From Rhynchonema sp. JSB1_4 (Eukaryota > Nematoda > Chromadorea > Monhysterida > Xyalidae), in the NCBI GenBank assembly GCA_030248065.1, contig JASAMV010007963.1:1-64000 (forward strand): a stretch of DNA of 64,000 nt, in the 5' to 3' direction. The position numbers and the translations under genes are program-made. Of this stretch, positions 23,083 through 34,400 are shown one piece after another (within the stretch, counting starts at the first letter, position 1; each line of letters opens with the position of its first letter). The notes beneath the pieces were generated by a model that did no database searches, was not told the origin of the DNA, and saw nothing but the letters and a program-made list of their open reading frames with translations.

Positions 23083-26000
23083 TTATTCCACGGAATAATC
23101 CTGCAACCTATCGGCCAAATGTTCATTATGCACAATCGTCCCGCCTTTACGTTTCATGCCGCGGCGTTTGGGTGCCTGGACGTTGACCTGAACACAAATC
23201 AAAAAAAACATTTTGATTCTGAGATTGTAACCGTTTTTTTTGTATGAAATCACGCTTTGTTCAGAGAATATCACATATGGGCTGAGCATGATAACAATGT
23301 TGATGACCAAATGGATATTCGGATGGTTTGGTCCGCAAAATGGTGCTTGATCATTGTGCTTACCACTTGCAAACACAATGACAGCACATTTGGGGGTATT
23401 TCAAACAAGTTGCCTGATCTGTAAAGCGCGCGGTATATCTCTTCAGCAGTCACTAAAGTTCAGATGCTGGTTTGTGTGCGCTTTAAGAAATCAGGCAACG
23501 CGTCTGACAAAACTATCGCAACCGTCTCACTCGGTGGCTGCATAGCCTCGTCAATGAAAAATTGCAAAGAAATGACCTGTCGAGTACCTTTTTGGGCGCC
23601 AGGTCCTTGATCGACTCAATGCCGTGTTTGGCCAAATAATCCTCGATCTTTTTCTCATCACTCACGGCCACCGAACGCCACAAAGCACGGAATTCTGAGT
23701 AATTTGTGCGGACGTGTTGATGTTTTTGTGTTTGAAAATTGATTTTTAGTTATGTTTATTTGCTTGTTGTGTTGTTTTTTTGTGTTATAGTAATTTTCCA
23801 AATTCGCTGCCGCACAGTAAAGTACGCCCCATAGTTAATGTCAAGTTACAAACCCGAACGCTGACCATGCGCGGTTCGGAAACATTGCGCGCAGCTACCT
23901 GGCTGGCTGGCAAGCTGCGTGTGTGTTGGCTGTCCGAATGTTTCACAAGTTGAATTTCGGGTTTAGAACCTGACATTAACTACGGGGCGTACTTTACTGT
24001 GCGGCAGCGAATTTGGAAATATACTATAGACGATTTGGAATAACAGACCATTGGCTGACGCACTGCACTTTCCACCTTATGCAACTGCCGAAACATTATT
24101 CGTCGCTTATCTGTGCAAAAAAATATCTCCTCAGAATTGATCTCAAAAGATGAGTTATGATGATTAATACGGTCTGGCCTCTTTGCAGTGACGTAATCGA
24201 GACTGGTCTTTTTTGACATAATAAAGAAATCTACTATATGAGGTGGTAACCACACGTGTGACGAACAGATCAGGGACGAAAATGACGTTTAATATAATGA
24301 ATATAATAATAATAATAATATATAGAGGGTTTCACTGTTGTAAAGCGTGTCACTCACTATAAAGACGGCAGACTGTATGTATATATTTTCATGAATAAAC
24401 AGCAGGCCGGAACTCTGATAAAATAATGAAATTATAAAAAAAACGAACCATCGTCGATATTGACATTCTGTTCGGGATCGTTATAGAAGAGCACTTTGTC
24501 TTTTCGTTTGTTGATTGACGTCGGCACTTGAGTGATCAAATCACCCAACGCCAATTGGGCCACCAATTTGTCTGCCCCCGCCACACTGTCTTGTATGTCC
24601 GACATTAGGATACCACCTGTGTCTGTGTGTTTGCAATGAATGAATAGGCATTAGCTGGGTGAAACATTGAGTGTGACAGACAATAATGACGCAATACAAT
24701 GTATGCCGAGATCAAACTTGGTTATCGGTCTTGTCTGGAACACGTGACTTTTAGCATTCAAGATATTTTAAGGCTTACCGATGCCACAGATTTCGACGGG
24801 CTGAAATGTCGCTTATTTTGGATCTGGCAACATCTGTTGCGTTGGTCTCTAAATATCATCAATGCAAAAGTCACGTGATCAAGGCAATACAGAACCGGGC
24901 AGACCATCAATTTAAGATTTCGATCCTAGTGAAACATTATCTATCCACTGCGGTGGAGCGATGCACACAACGCATAATTTGTTTGATGGATCAGGCAACG
25001 TGAAAGCCAATCTCTATTTGGGCACACAAATTCGACCACCGTAAAGCTCCACAAAAATTCCACACGCACAACGTTTACGATGGTCAAAAACAGTGCGCCA
25101 AGTCTATCGCAAACCAGGGCGCGAGCAAGAATCCACAAACTTATCCACCACCCGTGTCCGATCAAAAGACATCTACAGTACATGTACCATGATGTTTCAC
25201 TCAACATATAAATAGACACCCACCAGCTCCGTCCATGTCATTCTGCTTCAACAGTTTCACCAGCGACGCACCGTTTTTGATGTTGTACACTGGTCGATAT
25301 CTGTATTTGCCCTCGTCATCGTGCGTGAGCCGGTGGTTTTTCGGCAGCACCTGCGATAAAAAGGGCACTTTTGCGGCACAAAAACAACAAAAAAAATCAT
25401 AAGGCAAAAAATCTAATCAGAAAAAATCCATTAAAAACACACAGAATGCCAGTCGACCAACAAAGGATTATGCAAAAAAAATCGTTGATAAAAGAAGCCT
25501 CATGCTACAATCGAAAATGACCCACAAGGAGCACAAGACAAACCGACTGAAATAACTATGGACCAGTGTAGTTCCTGGGGGGGAGGGGGGTCCCCCCCTA
25601 AGGTACACTAACCGCCGCGACCAAGGTATAATACACTAGTACACTAACCGCCGCGCCAGGTACACTAACCGCCTCAATTTTTGCCTAAAATGGGCATTTT
25701 TAGGCCTAAAATGGGCATTTTTAGGCCTAAAATGGGTGATTTTTAGGTCGATGTTGTCAAAAGTCGCCAAAATACCCTTTTTATGGAGAATTTTTTCCAA
25801 AAAGGGCCAAAAATCGGTCAAATTATCTACCTCAAAAAGTGACTTTTTCCTGAATTTGGGTCTCCCCCCCTTCCCCCCAGGGAGGTACACTAACCGCCGC
25901 ACGGAAAAAAGGGGTAGGTACACTAACCGCCGCGCCGGACCAGGAACTACACTGCTGTGGACTCAAGTTCCATACCGAACATCAAAGCAAAGAATGTGCA

Positions 26001-27445
26001 TAAAAAACGCAAAACCGATCGTCATAACAGACAAAGAAGACAAAAAAGGTAAAATAACGCACTTCCAATAGCCATTCTTTTGATTGTTTCTTGAGATCAA
26101 AGATTTGCAGCTCATCCACAATTTCATCAAAAGACAGCGTCCAGTTCTTTTGCTCCAGGTGGCGTTTCTGAAATTAATTAAAAAGTACCGGAAAAGCCAA
26201 ATAATCCCCCAGCGCGGGACAATTCGGGGGTAGCTTCAATTCGTCTGTGCAAAATAAATGAAAACCGACGGCGACTTCAGAGAAGAAGAAAAAACGTTCA
26301 GAAGTGCACCACGTTCAGTGTTGAAATGTTCATGGCGTGAACCTAAACGTCTCTCTTTCTTCCGCAAATTCAACCTGAAAGTGACCGAAAACAATGGACC
26401 CAAAAAGTGAAGCTTTCAGCCAACGAACAAACTCAAACGCACCCGTAAATGGTCCACAATCTTCGCGAGCACGCCAAAATTCGCCGTGCCCGTTGTGGTG
26501 GCCGTTTTATAGTCGAACACTGATGGCGCATCTGAAAAAAAAAACGGAGAATTGTCAGAGAATATATTTTAGACCAAAGCAAAACATCCTTAAACCGCAA
26601 ACTTTTCTTCGGCAGTGCAGCTGCAGCGGCCTTGCGCTTCAATTCCAGTTTGGTCGGCGGTTTGTGCTTTTTCTCTTCCAGTTTTCTCTTGACCACGTCA
26701 CTGGCCACCTGTAAGTCAGAAATGGAAACTCAAAAAAACATTAGAAGCTTAAAGCAATATTGGTAAAATCATGAAACCACAAAATGTGAAACCAGTTGCC
26801 AATATAAGCTATTATGAACACCTATAGTATTTCCTTTTTATGCAAGGCAAAGGAAACAAACGACCCCACGTTATAACTCAACTTCAGTTTGGGGTCGAGA
26901 TTTCAGAAAACTAATGAAAGAGATTAAGAATGTTTGCTTGTTAATCCAGGCAAACAAAGTGGAATGTTTCATTGACATGCTGGTAGCGCACACGCACAAG
27001 CTCACAGCGAGCATGTGAAACATTGTTGTTGTTAGATTCCACAGGCAAACCTTGACACGTTTTTGCCAGCAACGTGGTTAAGTGGAAATTGTAATCTCGA
27101 CCTCAACAAGAAGTTCAGTTATAACACGGGGCCGCTTGTTTCCTTGGACCAAGAAAAACAGGAAACACTATAAAATGGCGACTGCCGAGGCAGAAATGTT
27201 TCTCGGTTATTCACTAGAGAAGCTGCGGAAACTGCCTACAACAATCGGTCACGCGTTGAGATCCGGCTAACTGATAAGAGCCTAAACTCAATTTAAATCC
27301 AAATCTAAAATTTCAATCCAAAATATGAATCAAACGTTCAAATACAGTATATTACACTGACCTGGCTGGCACTGGTGCTTACAGTGGGTACTGCACTGGC
27401 GCGTTGCATGAACTCCTTGCGCTGTTTCAGCAAAGCGGGATCCAT
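23083..27445 (-). CDS. GTF2E2: Transcription initiation factor IIE subunit beta
   Basis: Eight exons (5' to 3'): 27362-27445, 26603-26708, 26443-26531, 26063-26167, 25224-25350, 24449-24616, 23588-23694, 23083-23187. All phases agree and the product is about 296 residues, near the vertebrate length. It opens [17 protein letters not shown] Lys-rich linker follows, then the first winged helix ([23 protein letters not shown]), then [19 protein letters not shown], a second winged helix, [11 protein letters not shown], and a basic C-terminus ending [19 protein letters not shown] beta pairs with TFIIE alpha in the RNA polymerase II pre-initiation complex, recruits TFIIH and helps promoter opening in the nucleus. 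Introns 1, 4 and 6 carry inverted-repeat elements, and intron 5 has the GTGAAACAT motif near both splice sites in inverted orientation. Confidence 0.95.
23786..24028. mobile_element. Inverted-repeat MITE in GTF2E2 intron 6
   Basis: Arms of about 65 nt start TTCCAAATTCGCTGCCGCAC on each side and enclose a short centre with AATGTTTCAC. Arm similarity is very high. Target duplication was not resolved because TATAGTA words adjoin both ends. Confidence 0.75.
25564..25954. mobile_element. hAT-type MITE with near-perfect 8-bp target duplication
   Basis: Ends CAGTGTAGTTCCTGG and CCAGGAACTACACTG are flanked by CTATGGAC and CTGTGGAC, a 7-of-8 match. The interior repeats GGTACACTAACCGCCGC several times and has C/G runs. 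It lies in GTF2E2 intron 4. A related short copy is at 56229-56378, and one end-like remnant is near 52425-52446. Confidence 0.8.
26851..27146. mobile_element. Inverted-repeat element in GTF2E2 intron 1
   Basis: AGGAAACAAACGACCCC at the left end pairs with GGGGCCGCTTGTTTCCT at the right. Inner words ATAACT...AACTTC and TCTCGACC also pair. The centre holds AATGTTTCAT and ATGTGAAACATT. About 296 nt with no coding capacity. Confidence 0.7.
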
Positions 27446-28473
27446 TTTGCTGGGTCTGCGTAAAGTAAATATTGCAAAACAATGCAGGATGCAAAACAAA
27501 TAAAAAAATCGAGTAAGACACCACACTTGGCTTCTGGGAAATGAAATCCCAATTTTGAAACGAAAAACGTCCATGACACAAACGAGATAAATAAGATTTT
27601 ATGCACTAATGACAAAAAAGGATGGAATAATTTATAGATTAGAAAAAGAGCAACAGAAGATCAAAATTATGAAACTAGGGTTCGCGTGTATAATCATAGA
27701 GGGTATCATATCACAAAGCACAGCACTTTATACAGCTCACATAATGGTTAACACCAAAAAGAATAACATACCAAACATTCAGTTGTATTTCAACTAAATG
27801 CGAAACCGCTTAGGAGCAATTTTTATCATTTCGAGGGACACAATGCAAGTATTAGATTATTATTTTACAAAACAAGAGGATAACAATATAATTATAGTTT
27901 CCACAAAACAGAGGTATTCACAATACAGTCACAACAACACGTGACGCCGAAGGAAAGCAGGGAAAACCTTGTGAGAATAAATTCAGAGTAGGAAAAAAGA
28001 AAAGTTGGTACATTGTGCCAAACGCTTTTTAGTCAAAAAATGACAGCGCAAAGCAAGAGATAAACGCACAGTTATCGAGTTTCTAGATCAGCATAGAAAT
28101 AAAAATACGCAAAACATAAAAGTAGTTATTGCACGTCGTAAGGCAAAGAGTTGATCAGAAACAAAATCTTCAGTGACCTTTCTCCATGGAAGCCTACATC
28201 AACCCAATTCTCCAAATTGACACTAAAGTTTCAGATGTTTCATACAAGCAGCTAAATAGTTCGTTCAAGCTATGAACATGGCACAACATTTTCCAAACAG
28301 CCAGAAAATTACATACACAAACTTGCACCATATCAATCACAGTCCCGATTTGTTTGTTCGGATTTGTTCCGAAATTGTTCACAAAATACGAACTATTATG
28401 TCAAGAAGCACGCAACTGACTCATAATCTCACGCAATTTCGTATTAATCCGTATTTTCCAATTCATCGCTCAA
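27446..28473. other. Spacer between GTF2E2 start and EHBP1 end
   Basis: AT-rich 1 kb region holding the GTF2E2 promoter and EHBP1 3' UTR. It has no open frame with coding character. No repeat family shared with the rest of the window was recognised. Confidence 0.5.
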
Positions 28474-31400
28474 CTAACTGATCACACAATTGTCATCCGA
28501 CGATTGTTCCAATCGTTGTAATTGCTGTTCGTTGAGCTCAATCAACGCCGCTGAATCATCGACTCTGGAAAAAACATTTACTTGCACATATAAATATATA
28601 TATAAAATCAAATTAATAAGATAAGAAACGTAAGAGAAAATATAACCAAACATCACTCACTCTCCCTCGCTGACAATCAACTGTTGCGATAGTTCGTCTT
28701 TCCTGTTCACTTTCGTCTGCAATTCCTGCATCAATCGATCAATATCCGACTTTTGTTCCGGCGTGCGATTTTGATCTGCAATTAAAAAATTCAAAATTGA
28801 ATTTTCGATTTTAGCAATGTTACCTTAATGCTTATTCAGCGGAGTGATTGTTAATAAATCCAGTCTACGGCGCAGCGCCTTTATCACTAGCTCACTTGAT
28901 TGTAGCGCTGGTGATTACAGTCGGTGAAACATGAGCAGTGAAGCATCTGGCTTGCAAAACTACGGGTGAGTTTTGCTTGTTGGCAGCAGACGATGTGCGG
29001 CTTCGGTAGCTCAGTTGGTAGAGCACCGCCCGGTTAGGCGGAGGACCTGGGTTCGAGCCCCAGTCGAAGAAAGCCACTTTTTGTTCGAAGGATTTTGGAA
29101 TGTACACGCGCTCCCCGTTATTATTGCAAAACTACGTATTGATACATAAAGGCAAACTACGCCAACACGAGCCCGATTTCGGAGGTAGTGTGCTTGCAAA
29201 ACGAATAGAAAGAGAAAATCCTCATGCACCACGTTTTATTCTACAACGTGTGACGTTCCCGAATCAGCAGCCACGTATGAATGTTTCACTAACCTGCCAC
29301 CTCCGAAATCGAGCTCGTGTTGGTGTAGCGTTGCTCCTACATACTGTATTTGTCAGAAGTGGGCACCAAACCCCAAACAATAGTGCATTTTCCGCAACGA
29401 AAATCAAGCTGTGGTCGAGCTCTACGTGACGTTTCGCGCGTGGCTATGATTTGTGATTTCTAGATGCCACTGATTTCGACTGACGTGAACGCGTTCGCAG
29501 ACATCGAGTAACTAACGAGCTTACACTCTACATAGAAGCAGATCCGATCAATGCCGAGCGTGGCAGATAACCGCTCGCAATACGAAAAAACAACACCCCC
29601 CCCAGACACTAACCATCAACGTCATTCTGCAGCAGCCTGGCGAGTTGCTGTTGAACGGCAGCGAATTGTTGTTCGTGTTCTCTGATTGATTCCAGTACAT
29701 TCAGATAGTCAACACAGCGAACTAGGAAGTTGCGCGCGTTCAGTAGCTGCATGAATTCGTTCAACAACGACTGCGATTCGTAATCGGTGCCTTGCGCTGA
29801 AATATTCCACAACGATAAATAAAATGGTTTTTTAGCTTTAGAGTTACTGATGTCAGTAGTTTCAGTAATATTGCGAATAAGGTTGATCATTTTGGAATGG
29901 GAACACGATCTCAGCTGGTCGGAATTAGCGGCATCAGTAAAACTCGGACCCGACCGATTCCTAAGCTTAACTTCGCTCATGACAAAAATGATGGGTGAAA
30001 AAAAAACGATGAGGTTTACAGCAACGCCAGTTTATACAGGAACATTTTTATAGGAAGTTATCAAATATTCCGGCATTGCAATTGGTCGTCAGATCAAGCA
30101 CATGAATCACCGTTGCTATTGAATACGTACATGGAACACACGAAACATTTTAATCTTACAGATACAGTGCGTGTTGACAAAACGGATCCAAAACCTTGAT
30201 TTGTCTCTGATTTGCCCATAAATCAAAAAAGTAAGCGGATCAGTACGCACACGGATTAGATTACAACCAGCCGCTGTGCAACCCCGATTAAACTTCTAAT
30301 TCAATGATGAAATCCAAAGAAAACTGAATAATTTCTCATAAATAAAGATTCCGCGACCTTCGGCGATTCTCAGTTTCCTCTCGACCGCTTCGCCCTGTTT
30401 GTTGAGTTTGTTCTGTTTGTCCGCTAATCGGTCTTGCGCCTCGCTGATCTGGTCCAGGCTCGTCAGATTTCTCTGAAAATTAACGTTTTTTTATTTGCAT
30501 TTTCTTCGTTTGTTTTTTTATGATCAAGACTTGAAAGAAAAAATGTGTGTCAGACAGTGTATGGGTGGAATTTTCGAAACGGTGTAAAGGTCAGTTGGGC
30601 GTAATGGTCGGCGTAAAGTTCGGTCGAAAGCTCGGTCGGCGTAGCTCGGTGTAAACGTGAAACATTGCCTGTTATTAACGTGGAATGTTTCAAGTTTACA
30701 CCGAGGTCTATCACACTGAGCTGTCGACCGAGCTTTCCACCGACCTTTACACCCAACTGACCTTTACACCGTTTCGAAAATATCACCCTATGAAATCAAG
30801 AAGCATCAGAAATACAAAAAATACAAAACATTTCTGGTGGAAGTGGAATAATAGCCGGGGGTGAGGGAGGAGAACACAAACATTTGAAGGGCATACGAAT
30901 AATTGAACAAGAAACATCATAACGCAGCGCCCACGAACAGAGTTGGCCAAGGTAGCTTTGAGTTTCGTTCTATTTCAATACGACTTTGTGTCACGTTTAG
31001 GCATTGCATCCCGGATTTATATGTATGGAGGTAAAATGACAAAGCACGCGCATTAATCTGATGACGAAATGAAAAGAAGTCAAAATAGTTCTTGCACATT
31101 TGTGATCAACCTTCGCCGTGATCTCAAGGATGTTTAATGTTATGAGTCGCCTAGACGTGTCATATGACTGACAATGTTGCTAATGACTTGCTCGAAAGTT
31201 TTCATTGCCTGGTCGGGCTTTGTGAGTCCCATCAAAAAAATAATTTTACGAGATACAAAGCACCCACGCGATACAGTGGCGCGGCAGCAAGCGATAGCGG
31301 TGCACCAACCAGGTCATCGTCAGTGCTAATGCACCCGAAATCACAGTCAAAAGAAACAACAGTGAAATCCGTTTTCCCAGACCTCCCCCAATCCCACGAT

Positions 31401-34400
31401 GTTCTTCAGTCGTTCAGCCACGCGCTCCTGGTCTGAGTCCGTCCGTCGCACGCTGCTGGCGGGCTGACCTAATGGACTCGGTATCGGTTGGCGCTGTTGA
31501 CGTGTGGGGGACTGGCTCATTGTGGACGAGAGGTCGCGGGGCTGGAAACAGGAGCGTGGTTGGAACGAATTGATGTTTATTATTTACTTATTTATTCATT
31601 TATCATTATTATTATTATTTGATGAGGTTTGTGAAATGAGTTGCATACTTCGTAGACACACTCAGCAACACAGCTAGCAATGCCCATTCGTTTCTTTGGT
31701 GTTTGACACATGATAGGCAGCACGAACATGTATTTTCGGGTCGACTTTGGAGGCATTTGAAATGTCGCGCTCTGACAATGGACCGTCAGCACAGCGCAGA
31801 CTTTGAGCAAGCAGTTAAATGCAGAAGTTTCAGGATAAGTTAGCCAGCAGCCTTTACGCCAACAGTCCATGATCATTATTTCCATTTTGTTTTATTTATT
31901 TATTTATATTTACATTATTTGATCACAATTTTATCAACACTAGCAGAAAAACAATTTTCGACATAAAAGTGTACCCACCATTGACACGCTGGTGCGAATA
32001 GTGCCCGCGAATTGATTAGACATGTCGGATAGTGTAGCGGCCAAATCTTGCCTCCTCATGCTACCATAGCGTTTGAATCGATCAAATGTGGATTCGGCCT
32101 GAAAGTTGAATTAACAGTCTCATTGTTGCGAACAAAAACGCAAAACCATTTGGTCAATTTGACACGAGTTATTTGGCAGAGATGTTTGGAATGACCTAAA
32201 AATAGCCTCTGTGACTAGACCACTGCGCATTGCGGTCAGCCAATGACCTGAAAGTACACGGACAAACCGTGTCCTTAACAAGACCGACACATGACCACAA
32301 TAGATGCGTCAGCTAACCGTTCTATTTTGGTTTGAAATGCCGAAATCAAACAATCACCGACCACACGCGCGTTTCGCGCACCGGAAACAAGAATCATAAC
32401 GTTCGAACAAACACAGAAACGCCACACCACACACCTGTTGGGTGAGTTCGGCCAATCTGCGCGGCTGTTTTGGACTACCGGACATGTGCTCTGTGGCGTT
32501 GAGGCGTTCGGCAGACGCGTGAAGGTTGATTGTCGGCAATTGTGGCCGCAGACTGTTGTCCGGGTCTGGATACGGGGGGGGGGGGGGGGGGTAAGGCCGA
32601 ATTCACAATGCTTGCGTGTTTGCGCACTTGCGCGTCAACCTGACTGTACGCCAACACCACGCGCTAACGCCCAAATGCGCATGTATTGTGAACGCCGTCT
32701 AATAGGGCCAACTGATAAGTGGTCAAGTCATAATATCGTCAACTCAAAAGCAGCCCTGAGTGAGCGCTAGCAAATATGGCATACCGCTTTAGTTGACGAC
32801 CTGGAATCGACCACAAACATATCAACAAGCCGTTTTTAAAGGGGGCGCGACATTATACATTTTTGGAATGACACACGCCAATATTACTGCAGAAATGACA
32901 AGAAGACATCTGAAGTCACACGTTTTGAAAAGACAATGCAGTCGAATTTCGAAGATTTCATTCAGAAATTCACCCCCGAATGTCTACTGCAAGGAACAAA
33001 GTTCAGTTTGCTGTAGTCGCTCGGCTCCCTGAAAACCCGGCATCGAGCTCAAAAAAAATGGAACAAGAAAATGTTTAGGGCCAAACACATGGTTCTAAAC
33101 AGGTACAATTTTATAACACTGGAAATGTCTGTTTGGGCCACACTGTGAGATAGACTTGAACCACTAATTTCGACCAGCGTGAAAGATGTTCGTTAGACGT
33201 AGGGGAAGAACTTTTGCGCTGGTCGAAATTAGTGCTTCATGTATATCTCACAGTGTGGCCCAAACGAAAATTCCCTGTGTTATAAAATTGTACCTCTTTG
33301 GCCGCTTTCACAATCATCCGGTTTCCGGAATTCAAATCTCAAAAAAATGAAATCCGGTTTCCGGTTTCCGGAATCCGGTTTTTATTTTCCGGTTTCCGGT
33401 TTCCGTTTTCCGGCTGCCGGAAAGTGCTTTCACAATCATCCGGTTTCCGGTTTCCGGATTTGATTACTTGCACGCGGTTTGACAAGTTCTATATCACACA
33501 CGGCAACCGCATTCCTTGTTCAGCTGGTGGCCAGACATAACGCACTCTGTGCATGTTATAGTCTTTCCGTGTTATAACAGTCCAGAGCAGGGTTGAAAAA
33601 AAAAATTTTTTTATTAACGAGCTTTTTTTTTTTAAAAAAAAAATTTTTTTTTTGATTTTTTTTTTGACGAAAAATTTTTTTATTAGAAAAAGTGTTGCAA
33701 ACGACGTTTCAGGATAAATGAAATCGATACAACATATTTTTCAAAAATTGAAAAATTTTCGCCTCAAACCGAACTTGTGTGGTGACACCCGGTAGTATTG
33801 TGCAGATTCCATGGTCTCCGACCAGTCTGAGGTTGATGTTCACTAACGATGTTACTCTGATGTATTGTAGCATGCCGTACAACGTATTTTAATGCATCTA
33901 ATGCCGTATATCTGAGATACGACCATCAAAATATCGATTACAGCCCAAATCTTGCGCGTCAGATCGACTTTGCGCGCCCGGTTTTGCACCAGACCTGCAT
34001 ATATACATGTGTAGTAGCATGTAGTAGTACATTATCGGTGCCACATCACTATAAAAGACCAGCCCCGCGCATCCCTGTACGGATTTGGGGACAATACAGG
34101 GCGCCGCAGGCGCGATTTTGGAAAAATTGTCTCGTCCACAGAAAAAAAGTGCCAATTTTTTGCCTCGAAAAAGGCCATTTTTGGACATTTTAGCCCATTT
34201 TGGGCAACTTTTTTTTATTAAAAAAAAAAAGCAAAATCTGAGTTTCAAAAAAAAAAAATTTTTTTTTAAAAAAAAAATTTTTTAATTGACCACTTTTTTT
34301 TTTGAAACAACCCTGGTCCAGAGGCGGTTACAGAAAATGTTTCAACGCCTTGAAAACAGCAGTCATCGTCGTGGATGATAACCAACAGGCCGACAACGCG

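Larger units (their letters stand above)
9086..25203. repeat. Dispersed motif GGCTGATGTTTCAC near splice sites
   Basis: Copies or close variants in either orientation were read near 9086, 10652, 10911, 11065, 12194, 13181, 13867, 14224, 14462, 14650, 17188, 17750, 17967, 18844, 20829, 21737, 21929, 22430, 22547, 23708, 24659 and 25190. Most lie within about 50 nt of a mapped donor or acceptor. In NSUN4 intron 7 the motif starts at the donor itself (GTTGGCTGGCTGATG). NSUN4 intron 9 and GTF2E2 intron 5 have it at both ends in inverted orientation. The core octamer GTGAAACA also occurs in the centres of several small transposons. Confidence 0.75.

Noticed and set aside
24294..24332. Short AT-rich repeat (AATATAATAATAATAATA)
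   Set aside because: A common intronic microsatellite; a CRISPR or array interpretation does not fit.
22745..25005. Recurring GATCAGGCAACG-like words
   Set aside because: Few copies with inconsistent flanks and position; not separable from chance or coding sequence.
32570..32715. A possible palindromic MITE with GGCCGAATTCACAATGC at its left
   Set aside because: The right end pairs only loosely (GCATGTATTGTGAACGCCG) and no target duplication was found, so it was not listed as a feature.
33239..33540. Frames rich in SGFRFPVSGFRF
   Set aside because: These are translations of CCGGTTTCCGG simple repeats in the arm of the large element.
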